DNA of 64,000 nt from positions 182,963 through 246,962 of the forward strand of contig ML976717.1 in NCBI GenBank assembly GCA_010015655.1, in the 5' to 3' direction. Shown one piece after another: positions 25,185-35,733 of this stretch (its first letter is position 1; every line of letters begins with the position of its first letter). The notes beneath the pieces were generated by a model. It made no database searches, was not told where the DNA came from, and saw nothing but the letters and a program-made list of their open reading frames with translations. This stretch comes from Bimuria novae-zelandiae CBS 107.79. Taxonomy: Eukaryota > Ascomycota > Dothideomycetes > Pleosporales > Didymosphaeriaceae. The position numbers and the translations under genes were made by a program.

Positions 25185-25720
25185 GTGAGGAGAAAAAGGG
25201 GTGCTTGTGTTTGTGGTTTTTACTATTGCTGTTGTGTATATTTTAGCGTGGGTGTTCGGGTGTATTGGAGGGTTGATCTGGGTGCTAGGATACGGGTATT
25301 AGGGTTGGTTAGATACTTTGGTAGAATTGAGGAGTGCAAATTTTGATTCTTGGACGCTGTGCTTCTCTTTTAGCCCGTTTTAATACACGCGTTGCGAGCG
25401 CTGATGGCATTAGAGTGGGCGGTGACTGGGCATGATATACGTTCGATGAGAGACAAGGAGTCTGTCCATGCCCTAGTAACAGTCTGGTATGACGTAAACG
25501 CTTCGAGGCAAGCTGACAGGTGGTTCAAATAAGAGGGCTAGTCCTTCGTGTCGAGTGTGTGCAGGATTATCATAGGGCCTGAGCTGCTTCAAACACGAAC
25601 CCGTCTGAGCTCGCGGTCACTGAAGGGCGAGAGGCATACTATAATTATTCTACCTGGGCTGGGAGGTTGTGCACGTTCTGGAAAAAAAGACTGGTTATTT
25701 TCATTACAGATAGATTGACA

Positions 25721-25758
<38 letters not shown>

Positions 25759-26472
25759 AAGGATTTGCAGATGCGACGAGGGGCACGTGGGTTTTCTAGA
25801 TAGGAACATTGGAGAAGTAGGAGGGTGTGATGGTTCCCTGTGAATGTTTGGCCTCGGGGTGCAGCGCAGGGATGTTTGTAGTTGTAGAGCTGTGCTGTGG
25901 GGAGATGGGGTAATTTTCGCTCTGGCTGGTGAGTCTTTTGGGTGTAGGGGACAATGAAGGTAGGGGCGGGTGAGGTGGGTTTGTCGATGAGAAGGCGGGG
26001 AGAAGAGTGGCATGGTTATAGTGTTAGTTGGTTGGGGATGCAGCGCAAACTGCTACTGGCAACTAATAGATGGATTGCAGGGTTTCTGTATGTTTGGGCG
26101 AGTCGTGGAGACGGAAAAGTGCTCGAGAGGGTTTACAGGTGCGTTCGAAAGCATGGGTGAGCTTGTTAGGATTGTAGTTGTAGTGGAATCGAAAGAGGCC
26201 AGAGGAGTGAGTGATTGCTCCAGGTCGCTCTATTTGGTTAATATTTGTTAAACCGGTACGAAGCAAACGGAAAAGTGGGGCGCGCAGTTGTCGTTGTGAG
26301 CTTCGCTGTTTGTTGACGATCGAGTTGAGCTTCACTTTCACCGGGCAACTTGTCGTGTCGACAACTCTGCGACGTGACCCGCGCTCCTTCTGAGCTTTAA
26401 CACTCTCGCCACTACTGCTGCTCTCTCTCTCTCTTTGCCATCCTCTAACAGAAAGTGCCGCGTTCGCCCGGT
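25185..26472. other. Intergenic region upstream of the FtsJ-type gene
   Basis: No gene supported. It contains a 35-base poly-T run and, at 26421-26434, a CT dinucleotide run followed by TCTAACAG at about 26444-26451. That last arrangement looks like a polypyrimidine tract and 3' splice site, so a non-coding or short coding 5' exon of the next gene may lie in this stretch. Confidence 0.45.
25723..25757. repeat. Poly-T homopolymer (35 bases)
   Basis: Uninterrupted run of T on the plus strand. It may be a microsatellite or the poly-A end of a retroposed sequence on the minus strand, but no LINE/SINE body is recognisable next to it. Its exact length may be uncertain in any assembly. Confidence 0.9.
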
Positions 26473-26610
26473 ATGCCTTCTTTCCAGGAAGAAGCGCAGA
26501 GCGCCGCTCCGTCCGAGACGTGTCTTGCTGTCTCCCGTTCGCCGGGTATGCCTTCTTGTCAAGTGGAAGAGCTGAGTACCGCTCCGTTCGAGACGCGTCT
26601 TGCTGCCTCA
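26461..26610 (+). repeat. 75-bp tandem duplication at the start of the FtsJ-type gene
   Basis: Two adjacent copies (26461-26535 and 26536-26610) with scattered substitutions, each containing GGTATGCCTTCTT and encoding a 25-residue unit (SPGMPS..E....AP.ET.LA.S). A third partial copy begins at 26611. The first copy spans the proposed start codon. Confidence 0.85.
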
Positions 26611-28031
26611 CATTCGCCAGTCTCACCTACGACTCCGACGGAGGCATCTGGAGATGGTCTCGTTACGGCCACTGCGGAGCTGCCTCTCTCAACTGCATCC
26701 TCACCCCTGGAACCGGACGCGCATGAATCCGCAATTACGGAAGAAGGTCCCGCTGGTGGTGGCGTGCGAGATGTCCCGGTCGGCAATTTGAAAGCTGCTA
26801 GACGCCAATTGATCAGCCCTGAGAAAGAGCGCATCGTGAACTTGATAGAGCGGTATCTACTTGAGAACGCCGAAGAATATCGGCAGCTGAGCGGGCTTCG
26901 AGAGGAGGTATGTTGAACGATTCCATTGTTGTTCAGTCATACTGACCATATTAGGGGTGGAACAATCCAGCAGGCGACACATTCTTTCAGAAGCAACGTC
27001 ATGCCGCCGACAACGCTAATGAGAAGCTGTCGCAGATCTTTTACAATACGATGAAAGAGATTGGATGGGAAATGCACAAGACGACCGGTGGTGCTCTTGC
27101 CATCTCAAAACAACCCTCGGACAGCCCACAGATCCTCGACATGTGTTGTGCACCTGGCGGCTTCCTCGCAACGAGCATGGATGTCAATCCCGGAGTCCAA
27201 GTTCTAGGATTCAGCCTGCCTGTTTCGCAAGGTGGATATAAGATTCGCGTCCCCGAACAACTGCGCCTCTCGATCAAGTTCCTGGATGTTACGATGCTTG
27301 CTGCAGACATGGGCGTCACGGACATTGCCGAGGGACACGCCGACGCGGCGAAATTTCTGCCGCGCCAGTTCGAGACCGGCCAGCTCTTCGACCTGGTCAT
27401 GTGTGATGGCCAGGTGTTTAGACCGAATGTACACCAGCGAGCCGCTTATCGCGAGAAGCGAGAAGCGCGGAGGCTCACGGTTACGCAGCTCGCGCTTGGT
27501 CTTGAGCACCTGAATCCCGGCGGCACGTTCATCATTCTCCTTCACAAGGTTGAGGCCCCAGATACAATGATCTTGTTACACACATTCAGCAAGTTCTCCT
27601 CCATCCAGTTGTTCAAGCCAGTGAAGCACCACTCGAAACGCTCGTCCTTCTACATGGTCGCCACCAATGTGCAGAGCCAGCATCCCGACGCAATTCAAGC
27701 AGTCAAGACTTGGAAAGAGAAGTGGAAGACCGCAACTTTTGGGACGGATGAGGAGAATGAGGGGGACCTTCGTGCAGGCTTGGTCGAGGCGGAGAAGGTC
27801 CTAGGAGAGTTTGGTCCAGAGCTTGTGGCGATGAGCAGAAAAGTGTGGGTAACTCAAGCGGACGCGTTGAGACGGGCCTCTTTCACCAACCATAAAGCTT
27901 CAGGCAAGGCTGGGACATGGGAACAGCATCTGAAGAACGCAAACAAGTCTTGGGCAAAGAAGCAGAGCCAGAACGATACAAGCAGGCCCTGGATGATGAA
28001 GCAGAATTGGCGTAGTGCTCCGGGAAAATAA
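26473..28031 (+). CDS. FtsJ/RrmJ-like SAM-dependent methyltransferase domain protein
   Basis: Two exons, 26473-26907 and 26955-28031 (47-bp intron, GTATGT..TTAG), about 503 residues. After a low-complexity N-terminus with a 25-residue tandem repeat comes a charged helix (SPEKERIVNLIERYLLENAEEY) and then a Rossmann methyltransferase. Motif I is ILDMCCAPGGFLATSM (about residues 204-219), and a motif-IV-like FDLVMCDGQ lies near 290-298; the following GGTFIILLHKVEAPDTMILLHTFSKF resembles FtsJ-family strands. FtsJ relatives 2'-O-methylate RNA; the substrate here is unknown, and the catalytic K-D-K-E tetrad is not complete by eye (motif IV has CDG). The start ATG at 26473 lies inside the first tandem-repeat copy. 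An upstream exon is possible because a good acceptor lies about 22 bp before it. Confidence 0.75.
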
Positions 28032-28741
28032 GCTACCCGCCCTTGGAAGCGGTCACCACTCATTCTCGTAGAAATATTCTGGGAAATTGGGCATGTTCTA
28101 TGTGCAACAATGAAGAAGCCTAAAGCATCTGAACGTTGGCATTGGAATTGGGATCTCGATTATCGGTTTCTGCGTCCGTACGTCATCTCAGTTCTTTGAT
28201 TTGGATGATTTCTCTGGCGTACTGGGAATTGGACCTGGAATTGGTTCGCGGCATGTGCTGTCTGAGGCGGATTTGCCATTCACGTGATGGCTAGGTAGCA
28301 CAATTACAATGAACCTGGAAAAATGAACTACTAAGAAAACATTTCTCTGAAAGAGCACTCAATGCGCTGTCAGCCTATAGTTGATGCTAGTGTGGTTCTC
28401 GTTACGTCTAAGAACGGAGTCGCGTTCCTGCAAAATAACAATAAACCACGCAGAGGGTTCGAAAACGTGCGTAAATTCGATATACAAACGAGTACAAAAG
28501 GCCTCGTCTATTCTTGCCTATGCGCGAGAATTCAAACTTGTAGTTTTCCATGAAACAGACAGAGTATCAACGTTGGAACTCATCACCGGAAATAAGGGTC
28601 GAAGATGCTAGAAAGAGAAATCTTGCCCACTAACAAAACCGTACCAATTCAACCGTAAAGCTCATTTTCCGTGGTGGCTGCATCTAAAGGCTATCATCCA
28701 TCAGACACCTCGCCACCGTATCTTCACAGATAGCCAAAAGA
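28032..28741. other. Intergenic region
   Basis: About 700 bp without a supportable gene; likely 3' region of the FtsJ-type gene. Two overlapping plus-strand frames of 63-76 codons at 28362-28611 have no domain. Confidence 0.45.
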
Positions 28742-29230
28742 TTATAACGAGATGATCAAAACCACATTGCAGCGAACATTAGGCCTGGCACTAATAAAGT
28801 GCTTGACCACATTCCGCCCGAACGCCTTCAACATTTCCTTGAACTCCATCACGTCCTCCTGTCGCACGGACTGGTCGAACGAGAGTGTATACACGAAAGA
28901 AATCCTCGACCACGTGCGAAATTTCGTAACAATCCGGGAGAATTCCTCAGCGCTGTCGTCCAAATCGTAGAACTTGCGAAGCGGGTAGACAACCCTACTA
29001 TGATCGACGGCGATTGAGGTGATGCCGAACGAGTCCAGCACTCTATCCTTCATGCCGGTGCTAATTTGGAAGGAGATGAGCTTGGCGTGAAGGTCTCGTG
29101 TCTCGTTGTAGAGCTCGCGACAAGTAGCTTTTAGGGGTACTCGAAGCTGGGTACTCCTCCCAGCCGCCGCTCGATTCCTTCCAAATCTTCTCTTCTCACC
29201 TTTCAACGCTTTGGTTAAGGACCCTGCAAA
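28742..29230 (-). pseudogene. C-terminal relic of a hypothetical protein
   Basis: A minus-strand frame of about 155-160 codons ends at 28742. It begins without an ATG: the frame is open back to about 29245, where a stop lies, and the first Met is well inside. The content looks like coding sequence. LKATCRELYNETRDLHAKLISF resembles the TCR-x-(I/L)Y-x-E-T segment common in uncharacterised fungal proteins with F-box-like N-termini, followed by DVMEFKEMLKAFG. I read it as the tail of such a gene that lost its N-terminus, but an upstream exon joined by an intron cannot be excluded. Function unknown. Confidence 0.35.
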
Positions 29231-29373
29231 GCGTATCTCGCAGCCTTACGCCTACAATTCAATTGCGATTAGGTCAATTTCCGCGATATCTTGTCGCAGC
29301 CTTGCAACCGGCAAAACCCACCTTTCTTCTTCCACATCGTCAATTCTCGACTGGGTGTATCCTCGCTGCCGCT

Positions 29374-30470
29374 ATGGATAGACACAAGGAGGAGGAGGTC
29401 AGTCATATATCACACCAGATTCATGAACTTTACCAACGCGGTGATAAATTTCGCATCTCGCATGGCTCGACAAACAGCACAAGACCCTCGACAACTAAAC
29501 GCGCTACCAACATTGTCAACATAGATCACCTCTCGAATGTCATTGATGTTGACAAGGCTGCGAAAACAGTCACTGTTGAACCCAATGTGCCCATGAATCG
29601 TCTCGTGGAAGCTACACTTGCACTTGGTCTTATCCCTCCTGTGGTCATAGAATTTCCAGGCATTACCGTGAGAGGTCGCTATTCAGGCACCTCTGGGGAA
29701 AGCAGTTCGTTCAAACACGGCTACTTCGACCAGACAATCAACTGGGTAGAGATGATACTAGCGACCGGAGAGGTCGTCAAATGTTCCCGCGCTAAACGTC
29801 CTGACCTCTTCCACGGAGCTGCTGGCGCGGTAGGGTCCCTCGGTGTCACCACATTAGCTAAGATTCAGCTACTCAATGTGAAGAAGTATGCTGAGGTCAC
29901 TTACCATCCAGTGACCAGCGTTGCAGATGCTGCCAGGAAATGCGAGCTATTCGTCTCCGATCAATATCTGGATTACATCGACGGGATCCTTTACTCAACC
30001 AAACAGGGAGCTATCATCACAGGTCGCATGACCGATAGCCCAGACGATGGCCTCACCATTCAGACCTTCAGCAACGCCGAAGACCCATGGTACTTCCTCC
30101 ACGTCCGCGACCGCATCTCCAAAACAACAGGGCCCATATCAGAAGTAATCCCCCTCGCCGAATACTGATTTCGCTACGACCGCGGCGGCTTCTGGGTTGG
30201 CTAGTCCGCCTTCGAATACTGGCCCTTCCCCTTCAATGACTGGACACGCTGGTGGCTCGACGACTTCTGCCACACGCGTATGCTCTACACCGCGCTGCAC
30301 GCAAGCGGGCAGTCCAAAACGTATATCGTCCAAGATCTCGCCCTGCCCTTCTCCACGGTGACCGACTTTATACATTACACCACTGAGAAATTCAATATAT
30401 GACCACTCTGGCTGTGTCCCTTGAAACAGACTTCGACACCAACAATCCACCCACATTCCCATTCACGACG
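29374..30470 (+). pseudogene. Delta(24)-sterol reductase-like FAD oxidoreductase pseudogene
   Basis: From the ATG at 29374 the frame encodes an FAD-linked oxidoreductase of the DHCR24 type: FRISHGSTNSTR, VEPNVPMNRLVEATLALGLIPPVVIEFPGITV, GTSGESSSFKHGYFDQTINWVEM and GAAGAVGSLGVTTLAKIQLL. It breaks at a TGA (30166-30168), a TAG (30202-30204) and a TGA (30400-30402), all in the same frame, while similarity continues between them (FRYDRGGFWVG, WTRWWLDDFCHTRMLY, QDLALPFSTVTDFIHYTTEKF, PLWLCPLKQ). After about 30470 the frame is lost. The FAD-binding glycine region reads RGRYSGTSGES where relatives have GGGY. DHCR24 reduces the C24 double bond of sterols using FAD. This copy should not be functional. 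Confidence 0.88.
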
Positions 30471-30961
30471 CCTACGTCACAGCAGCACCCGCATCACCAG
30501 AGAGTAGGCAATTGGTTGACGGCTATGAGAGAGAAAGAAACCCGAGCGTGCCAGAAGAGGAGGATATGAATGCAGATCCCAAAGACTCTCCCCTTAAAAC
30601 ATGCTGTTAAGAATGCTAGTATTCTGGTTTGCTACTCCCTCTTTTCCAGACCACCCGATGGCAGAAAATCGGTCTTCTCTACGGTAATAAGTTCAAGGAG
30701 CATCGACTGGAAAGACAGAAGTTTTAATCTTTAGTCTAGCAAGCATTCATCAATATGTGCATACTGATCGGCGCTTCTCGCTCCACGCTTCACGCTCCAC
30801 GCTTCACGGCACATAAGATAATAGAGTTTGCGCAGTCATCCCACATGTGCATGAACATTTACTATCCTACAGGCACACTAGTAACGTCCATAGTACGCGC
30901 TAAACCACGCCATAATGCTCCGCTTTTTTGTAGCGTTCAACAATGGCAACATAACATCAGG
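30471..30961. other. Short gene-free stretch
   Basis: Between the sterol reductase relic and the SYG1-like gene stop. A three-fold CTCCACGCTTCACG-like repeat lies at 30780-30806. Nothing else recognised. Confidence 0.5.
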
Positions 30962-33900
30962 TCAAACCCTTGCCGAGCCCGCCCTACCAATGCTAACCTC
31001 CTCCCGCACCTGCTCGACGTCCCGATCATCCTGCCGGCTCACACTATCGCTCTGCTCCGCACTCTCACCCTCTGCCTCATCATCCCCGTCGTCATCGTCA
31101 TCGCTGTCGTCGTCTCTGCTCGCCGCCTCCCCCAGCTCAGGCTTCTTCTTCTTCTCAAAGTCTTGGGCATGCGCTGTGCGCAACGCTGTGCCCATGCGCT
31201 GCAAGCCCCGTGCCATGGGACTGGGCTGCTGCTGAGCGCCGAAGGAGGCTCGACGTCTTCGGGGGGAAGTGCGTGACCCACCAACGTCAGCGCCGGTGGC
31301 GTACGGCTGTTGCGGTGCGATACTGGTGCGGCTGAGGTGTGGTGATAGCGGTTGCTCCTCATCTTCCCTTCTCTTCCCCTGAGGCTGCACTGCGCCGTCG
31401 TCGACCTCATCGACCCAGTCCTGAGACGGCAAGTCATATGGAAGTGGTACGTCGCGGCTCGCACGGAAGTGTCCGACATTGGAGCAGTGCTCGTTCTCGA
31501 CGCGGAACAAGCTCCACATGCCTCTCCTGAAGACCTCTGAGAACGCGACGAAGAAGGAAGTTATGGCTGAGTGCTGGGGTTGAAGCGGGATGACGGCGTA
31601 AAATATCCAGTTGAATCGCAGGATGGGATCGATGACTATAGCGACATAGTACATCCATATCTTCTTGTAGCCGAGAGTCTGGCGCAGGAAGGGGTGTTTG
31701 GCACTGGGGTCGCCAAGACTCCAATCGTAGTAAACGTCCCAGAAGCTCGTGTAGATCGCATTGATGGTTGCAAATGTGATGAAGAGGGCACGGTGAGGAG
31801 TGGTCTTGTCGATGCGGTAGATGCTGAGGGTCATGTAGTAGATGATGGTTGCCATGTACTTTCCTAGATTGAGTAGATGTGGGAAGGCATTGCCGGTGTC
31901 ATGGTAGCGTCGGAAGCATTGCACTGCTCGCCATATGCCAGGAAGAGTGGAGAAGAAGCCGAGCAGTCGGGAGTTTGTCGAACTGCATTGGGCCGGGTTA
32001 CCCCAATCATTGGCGTAGAGACAAAATAATAGCTCGATGTTCTACGAGATCTGGTTAGTCATTGTGGGTCAGTACCTGATGGGCAACTTACACCCATGCT
32101 ATATGTGAGAGAGCAAAACATATCTCCCATATAGAAGTCTCTCCATTCTACAGGATACCAACCAGCACATATCAGTCGCCACTATTCCAGATCAGCTGTC
32201 ATCATAGAAAATATGAGTTCAACATACCATGGAAAAGATCAACCAGAATCTGCTCCGATGGTACAGGATCGGGAAAGGATTGAATAGGAAAATGGTCGCT
32301 AAGCCAAGAAGGACGGCGGGATAGTAAATGAACATCGAACGGGCCCCGTATTGGCTAAAGTTAAGCCACATAAAGAAACCCAGCATAAACAAGAAAAAGC
32401 ATGGAAGCTAGCACCGTCAGCCTATGTTCTTGGGTATGCTGATGTATCTTACTTCCGACAGTTGCCTCCAATCCAAGTGGTGGCGGGTATCATATTCGAA
32501 TATAAAAACGTAGTTGATCTTGCTCGAAGCCCAGACTCTGCAATCTAGACAAAAGAGGAGAAACAGAAAGTTCATCAAGAAGTATCCTGCATATATCTAG
32601 GAGAGGTCAGTTTCTGTGTTCTTGCCAGCAGCAGAGTATTTACCTGCAGCAGGTAGCTGGTATTGACGGCCATGGTCGCATCGTCAGACCATAGCAATTG
32701 ACACGCCTTGACGAGCCCCTGTACACCGAAAACGGCTCCCAATCCCAGCAGGAGCCCGTTGCGAAAGGAGGTTTCAGTATAGTCTCCTGCGCGTGCTGTT
32801 TTGATACGGAGTTTGCCTACTGCTATTTTGCGGTGGCCTTTTTCGAAGTATCTGGCATATAGGTCTTCAGTCGCTTGTATATGCCCTTCGATGACGTCGC
32901 TGTTGACGAACCACGCCTTGTTGACCTTTTCTGTCATGTAACGCAGCGATGGCCGCGCATTGACAGCCTTGTCGTACTTTTTGTTGATCTTCCGGAAAGC
33001 GGTTCTGTTCAGCAGAGCATATGACTTCAGCAATTCCAGACCTCGGTAATACTCCTGCATCGCGACCTTGAGTTTTCTCCTAGCCGTATCGTACGAAATA
33101 TCTGTTTCCGGGCGACGAACGTAGTCGCGATGCTTTTCGAAACGCTGAGGACCCAGGCCCGGAGTCGCAAGGTCCTGCATCGCTTTTGTGCTCTTTCCAT
33201 ATTTGCCAGCTTGCACAGCTTGCAATGCAGAGTCCAGAGGATTAAGCCAAGAGCTGCCCTGCGTCTTATCATTGACGTCTGGCGCGTCTTCGCCCGAACT
33301 TGACGATTGACCGTTCAGAAAGGGAATGCCAACATCTCCATTCTTGGCCTGCTTTTGCGCCTTTGCCTTCATCTTCGCCGCTTGGCGGTTGATGAGGTCC
33401 TCCAGTCGCTGGTCTCTCATCGTATGCAATTGCTCCCTCAGAACGGCCAAGCGCGCTGTAGCTTCATCCTCTTTTTGTTTGTAGAACGTCTCGACCTTCT
33501 CCAACTCCTTGTCGAGGAAGAGGAAGAATTCGGTCTGGCGCAGGTCGAGCTCACGATATGCTTCGAGAGGTACGTCGCCCGGGCTAGAAGGAGGTGGGTC
33601 CTTGGCGCTCAGGGAGAATACGTGACTGAGCAGCGGTCGGGGCTGCTGTGTGACTGGCGTGCCCGGCGTCGAGTTCATGCGCTGGGGGCTAAAGATGCTC
33701 TTGTATCTCGCCGGGAGGGATTTTGCGTGCCCAGGCAACCGCGTCTTCCCAACCTCGAACGCGTTGGATGGTCCTGCTCCTCCTGCAGTATTGCCCTCAC
33801 CACCTGACGGGGCGAAATTCACGGATTTGTCCGCCGTTGAGGCATCTGATGGGCGCAAAGAAACATGCTCTGGGTCCAGAGCTGCACCGGGGAGCTTCAA

Positions 33901-34478
33901 CGAAGGCGGTGCTTGTTCTTTGCCTCCAAATCCCTCAGCCTTGGGCGGTGTTCCAATGATACTGCCATATCTGGTCAAGCCAGGGAATCTCGGATCTTCC
34001 TGTGCATTCAGCGGCGACTCTTCATCCTGGGGCACGTCCACAGGCTGCGATGCGCGCTCCCCATGCGACTGCACCCTCCCACTCGAGCTATTGCCGATTG
34101 CAAGCGCCCTCAAATCCCCCGGCTGCCTTTCTACTGCCGCCGCTTGCCCATGGTGGTCGCGATTCAGGAACGAGTACTTCGGCGCGGTATCATAGGGCGA
34201 CGGGGTGAAGCCGTTTGGTCTGCGAAAGCGAGTGCTCGGTGTCTGGCTGTTGACGGACCTGAGGGCGCGGATGATTGCCTTGAGTTTCTTCTTGCAAACC
34301 TTGTGCGAGGTTAGAACAGGCAATCACACTATCGTGAGTGGGGGTCGTACTTTGTAGTCTAAGTACTTGACGCGCCATTCGGGCACCAAGTCGCGTTCCA
34401 ACTCCCTGGCGCGGTCAGCAATTTCACCCTCATTACATTTTCATCACGCCACGGGTGGCTGTACTTTGCAAATTTCAT
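30962..34478 (-). CDS. syg1: SPX-EXS protein (SYG1/XPR1 family)
   Basis: Seven exons on the minus strand: 34478-34465, 34405-34351, 34299-32644, 32596-32453, 32407-32228, 32181-32092 and 32041-30962, about 1,072 residues with all phases closing. The N-terminal SPX domain starts MKFAKELERDLVPEWRVKYLDYK..CKKKLKAI and is completed far downstream (FFLFLDKELEKVETFYKQKE; LKSYALLNRTAFRKINKKYDK), with a long Ser/Pro-rich insert between, as in other fungal SYG1 proteins. SPX domains sense inositol pyrophosphates. Then come several membrane helices and the EXS domain (FYMGDMFCSLTYSM, CFRRYHDTGNAFPHLLNLGKY, WDVYYDWSLGD, FVAFSEVFRRGMWSLFRVENEH), followed by an acidic tail. XPR1 exports phosphate; a role in phosphate homeostasis is likely here. 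The SDR gene lies upstream on the same strand, 346 bp away. The first exon encodes only four codons and two bases. Confidence 0.93.
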
Positions 34479-34824
34479 GGTGCGCCGTCACGATGCGCGC
34501 AAACACGACCAGCACAGTTAGCGAACGGTGGGTAGAAATAATGCTGAACAGCTGCTGCGAAGAAGCCAAGACATGGAGAGGGCCGGGCTGAGAAGAGTAG
34601 TGTCGGTGCTCGGACAGCCAAACGTTACAGGACACAGCGGCCCGTGGGAGGATGTAAATGTTGAATTGGGTCGGTGTATCGTCGGTTTATCACGTCCCGA
34701 AAAACGCATTGGCGCAGAGGCCGCGGTCCCAAGTGCCGAGCATCTTGCGTCATTGCTGCCTTTCCACCCCACAACGTCATCACGTGCGGCGCTGCGCCCC
34801 AGCTACCTCTCTCAACACCCTATT

Positions 34825-35733
34825 TTAGTATACACTTGGCAACATTGAAAGCCTTCCACCGTCCGTCAACAGTGTCTCGCCGTTCAAGTATGCTCCCGCC
34901 TTGCTCGCCAAAAACAAGATCACGCCCGCAAAGTCCTCCTCGCTGCCTGTTCTCTCCGCCGGGTTCTGCGTGGCCTCCATTTTGTAGGCATCCGGGAACG
35001 CAGCGTGTCCTTTCACCCCTCCAAGTGGCTCCATGTGCTGGGTCATCCCCTGCGTCATCTCCGAGGGGTAGAGCCCGGGTGCGACGAGGTTGGCTCGGAT
35101 GTGGAACCCGTTCTGCGAGAAGAACGTCGAAAGCATCTTGACCAGGTGATTGACCGCTGCTTTGGAAGTTGAGTACGCGAATGAAGACGCTAGAAATCTG
35201 CTGAAGCCGGCTACGCTCGACGTGACGAGAATTTGACTGTCCTGGGGGACGTTGCGCTTCTTGTTGCCCTCATCTAGGAGGTCGAGGAAGGCGATCGCTG
35301 TGTAGAACACTGCTGTGGTATTCACGTGTAGTGTCTGCGTGAAATCTTGCAAGTCTGGTTTGAAGACCGCTTCCTGGAACTGCTTGATAGTCGGCTTGTC
35401 CGGCGTGTCTTTGGCATGCTTTGGTCCTCCGATGCCAGCATTCGCAAAGAGAAGGTTGATGTAGCCTGTCTCTTGTCGGATTTGCTCTGCGATCTTCTGG
35501 AGCGATTCCTTGTCCGTGACGTCGCCAACGATCGGCTTCAAGGTGCCGTTGACGGCAGTTTTGGCAGCTTCCTTCAGTGTCTCTTCGCGCCTGCCTACGA
35601 TGTATACAGCCTTAGCGCCGTTGGCGTCGAGAGCCCGAGCAGCATATAGACCAAGTCCGGATCCGCCGCCCGTTACAACCGCAACGAGACCATTGACGTT
35701 GAAGAGATCCTGAGCTTTGTTGGTAGGGGACAT
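34825..35733 (-). CDS. Short-chain dehydrogenase/reductase
   Basis: Single exon, 302 residues, ATG at 35733. Classical SDR: the TGGGSGLG dinucleotide-binding motif (21-28), NAG (98-100), a catalytic Ser in VTSSVAG (about 171-174) and the YxxxK pair Y187/K191 in SFAYSTSKAAVNH. The GR-R after the second strand (YIVGRREE) suggests NADP(H) preference. The C-terminal YLNGETLLTDGG is typical of the family. Best described as a RhlG/gluconate-5-dehydrogenase-like fungal SDR; the substrate cannot be deduced. No signal peptide or membrane segment, so cytosolic. It lies tandem with and upstream of the SPX-EXS gene. Confidence 0.92.
   Translation of the reverse strand: MSPTNKAQDLFNVNGLVAVVTGGGSGLGLYAARALDANGAKAVYIVGRREETLKEAAKTAVNGTLKPIVGDVTDKESLQKIAEQIRQETGYINLLFANAGIGGPKHAKDTPDKPTIKQFQEAVFKPDLQDFTQTLHVNTTAVFYTAIAFLDLLDEGNKKRNVPQDSQILVTSSVAGFSRFLASSFAYSTSKAAVNHLVKMLSTFFSQNGFHIRANLVAPGLYPSEMTQGMTQHMEPLGGVKGHAAFPDAYKMEATQNPAERTGSEEDFAGVILFLASKAGAYLNGETLLTDGGRLSMLPSVY

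Noticed and set aside
25723..25757. Poly-T as the 3' end of a non-LTR retrotransposon
   Set aside because: No reverse-transcriptase remains or target duplication could be seen on the adjacent side.
26063..26626. 187-codon minus-strand frame with repeated RTER/SALL motifs
   Set aside because: The repetition is the antisense image of the 75-bp tandem duplication at the start of the FtsJ-type gene.
29374..30470. RIP as the cause of the sterol reductase stops
   Set aside because: The stops are not clearly CpA-to-TpA changes and the region is not AT-enriched, so ordinary decay is the simpler reading.
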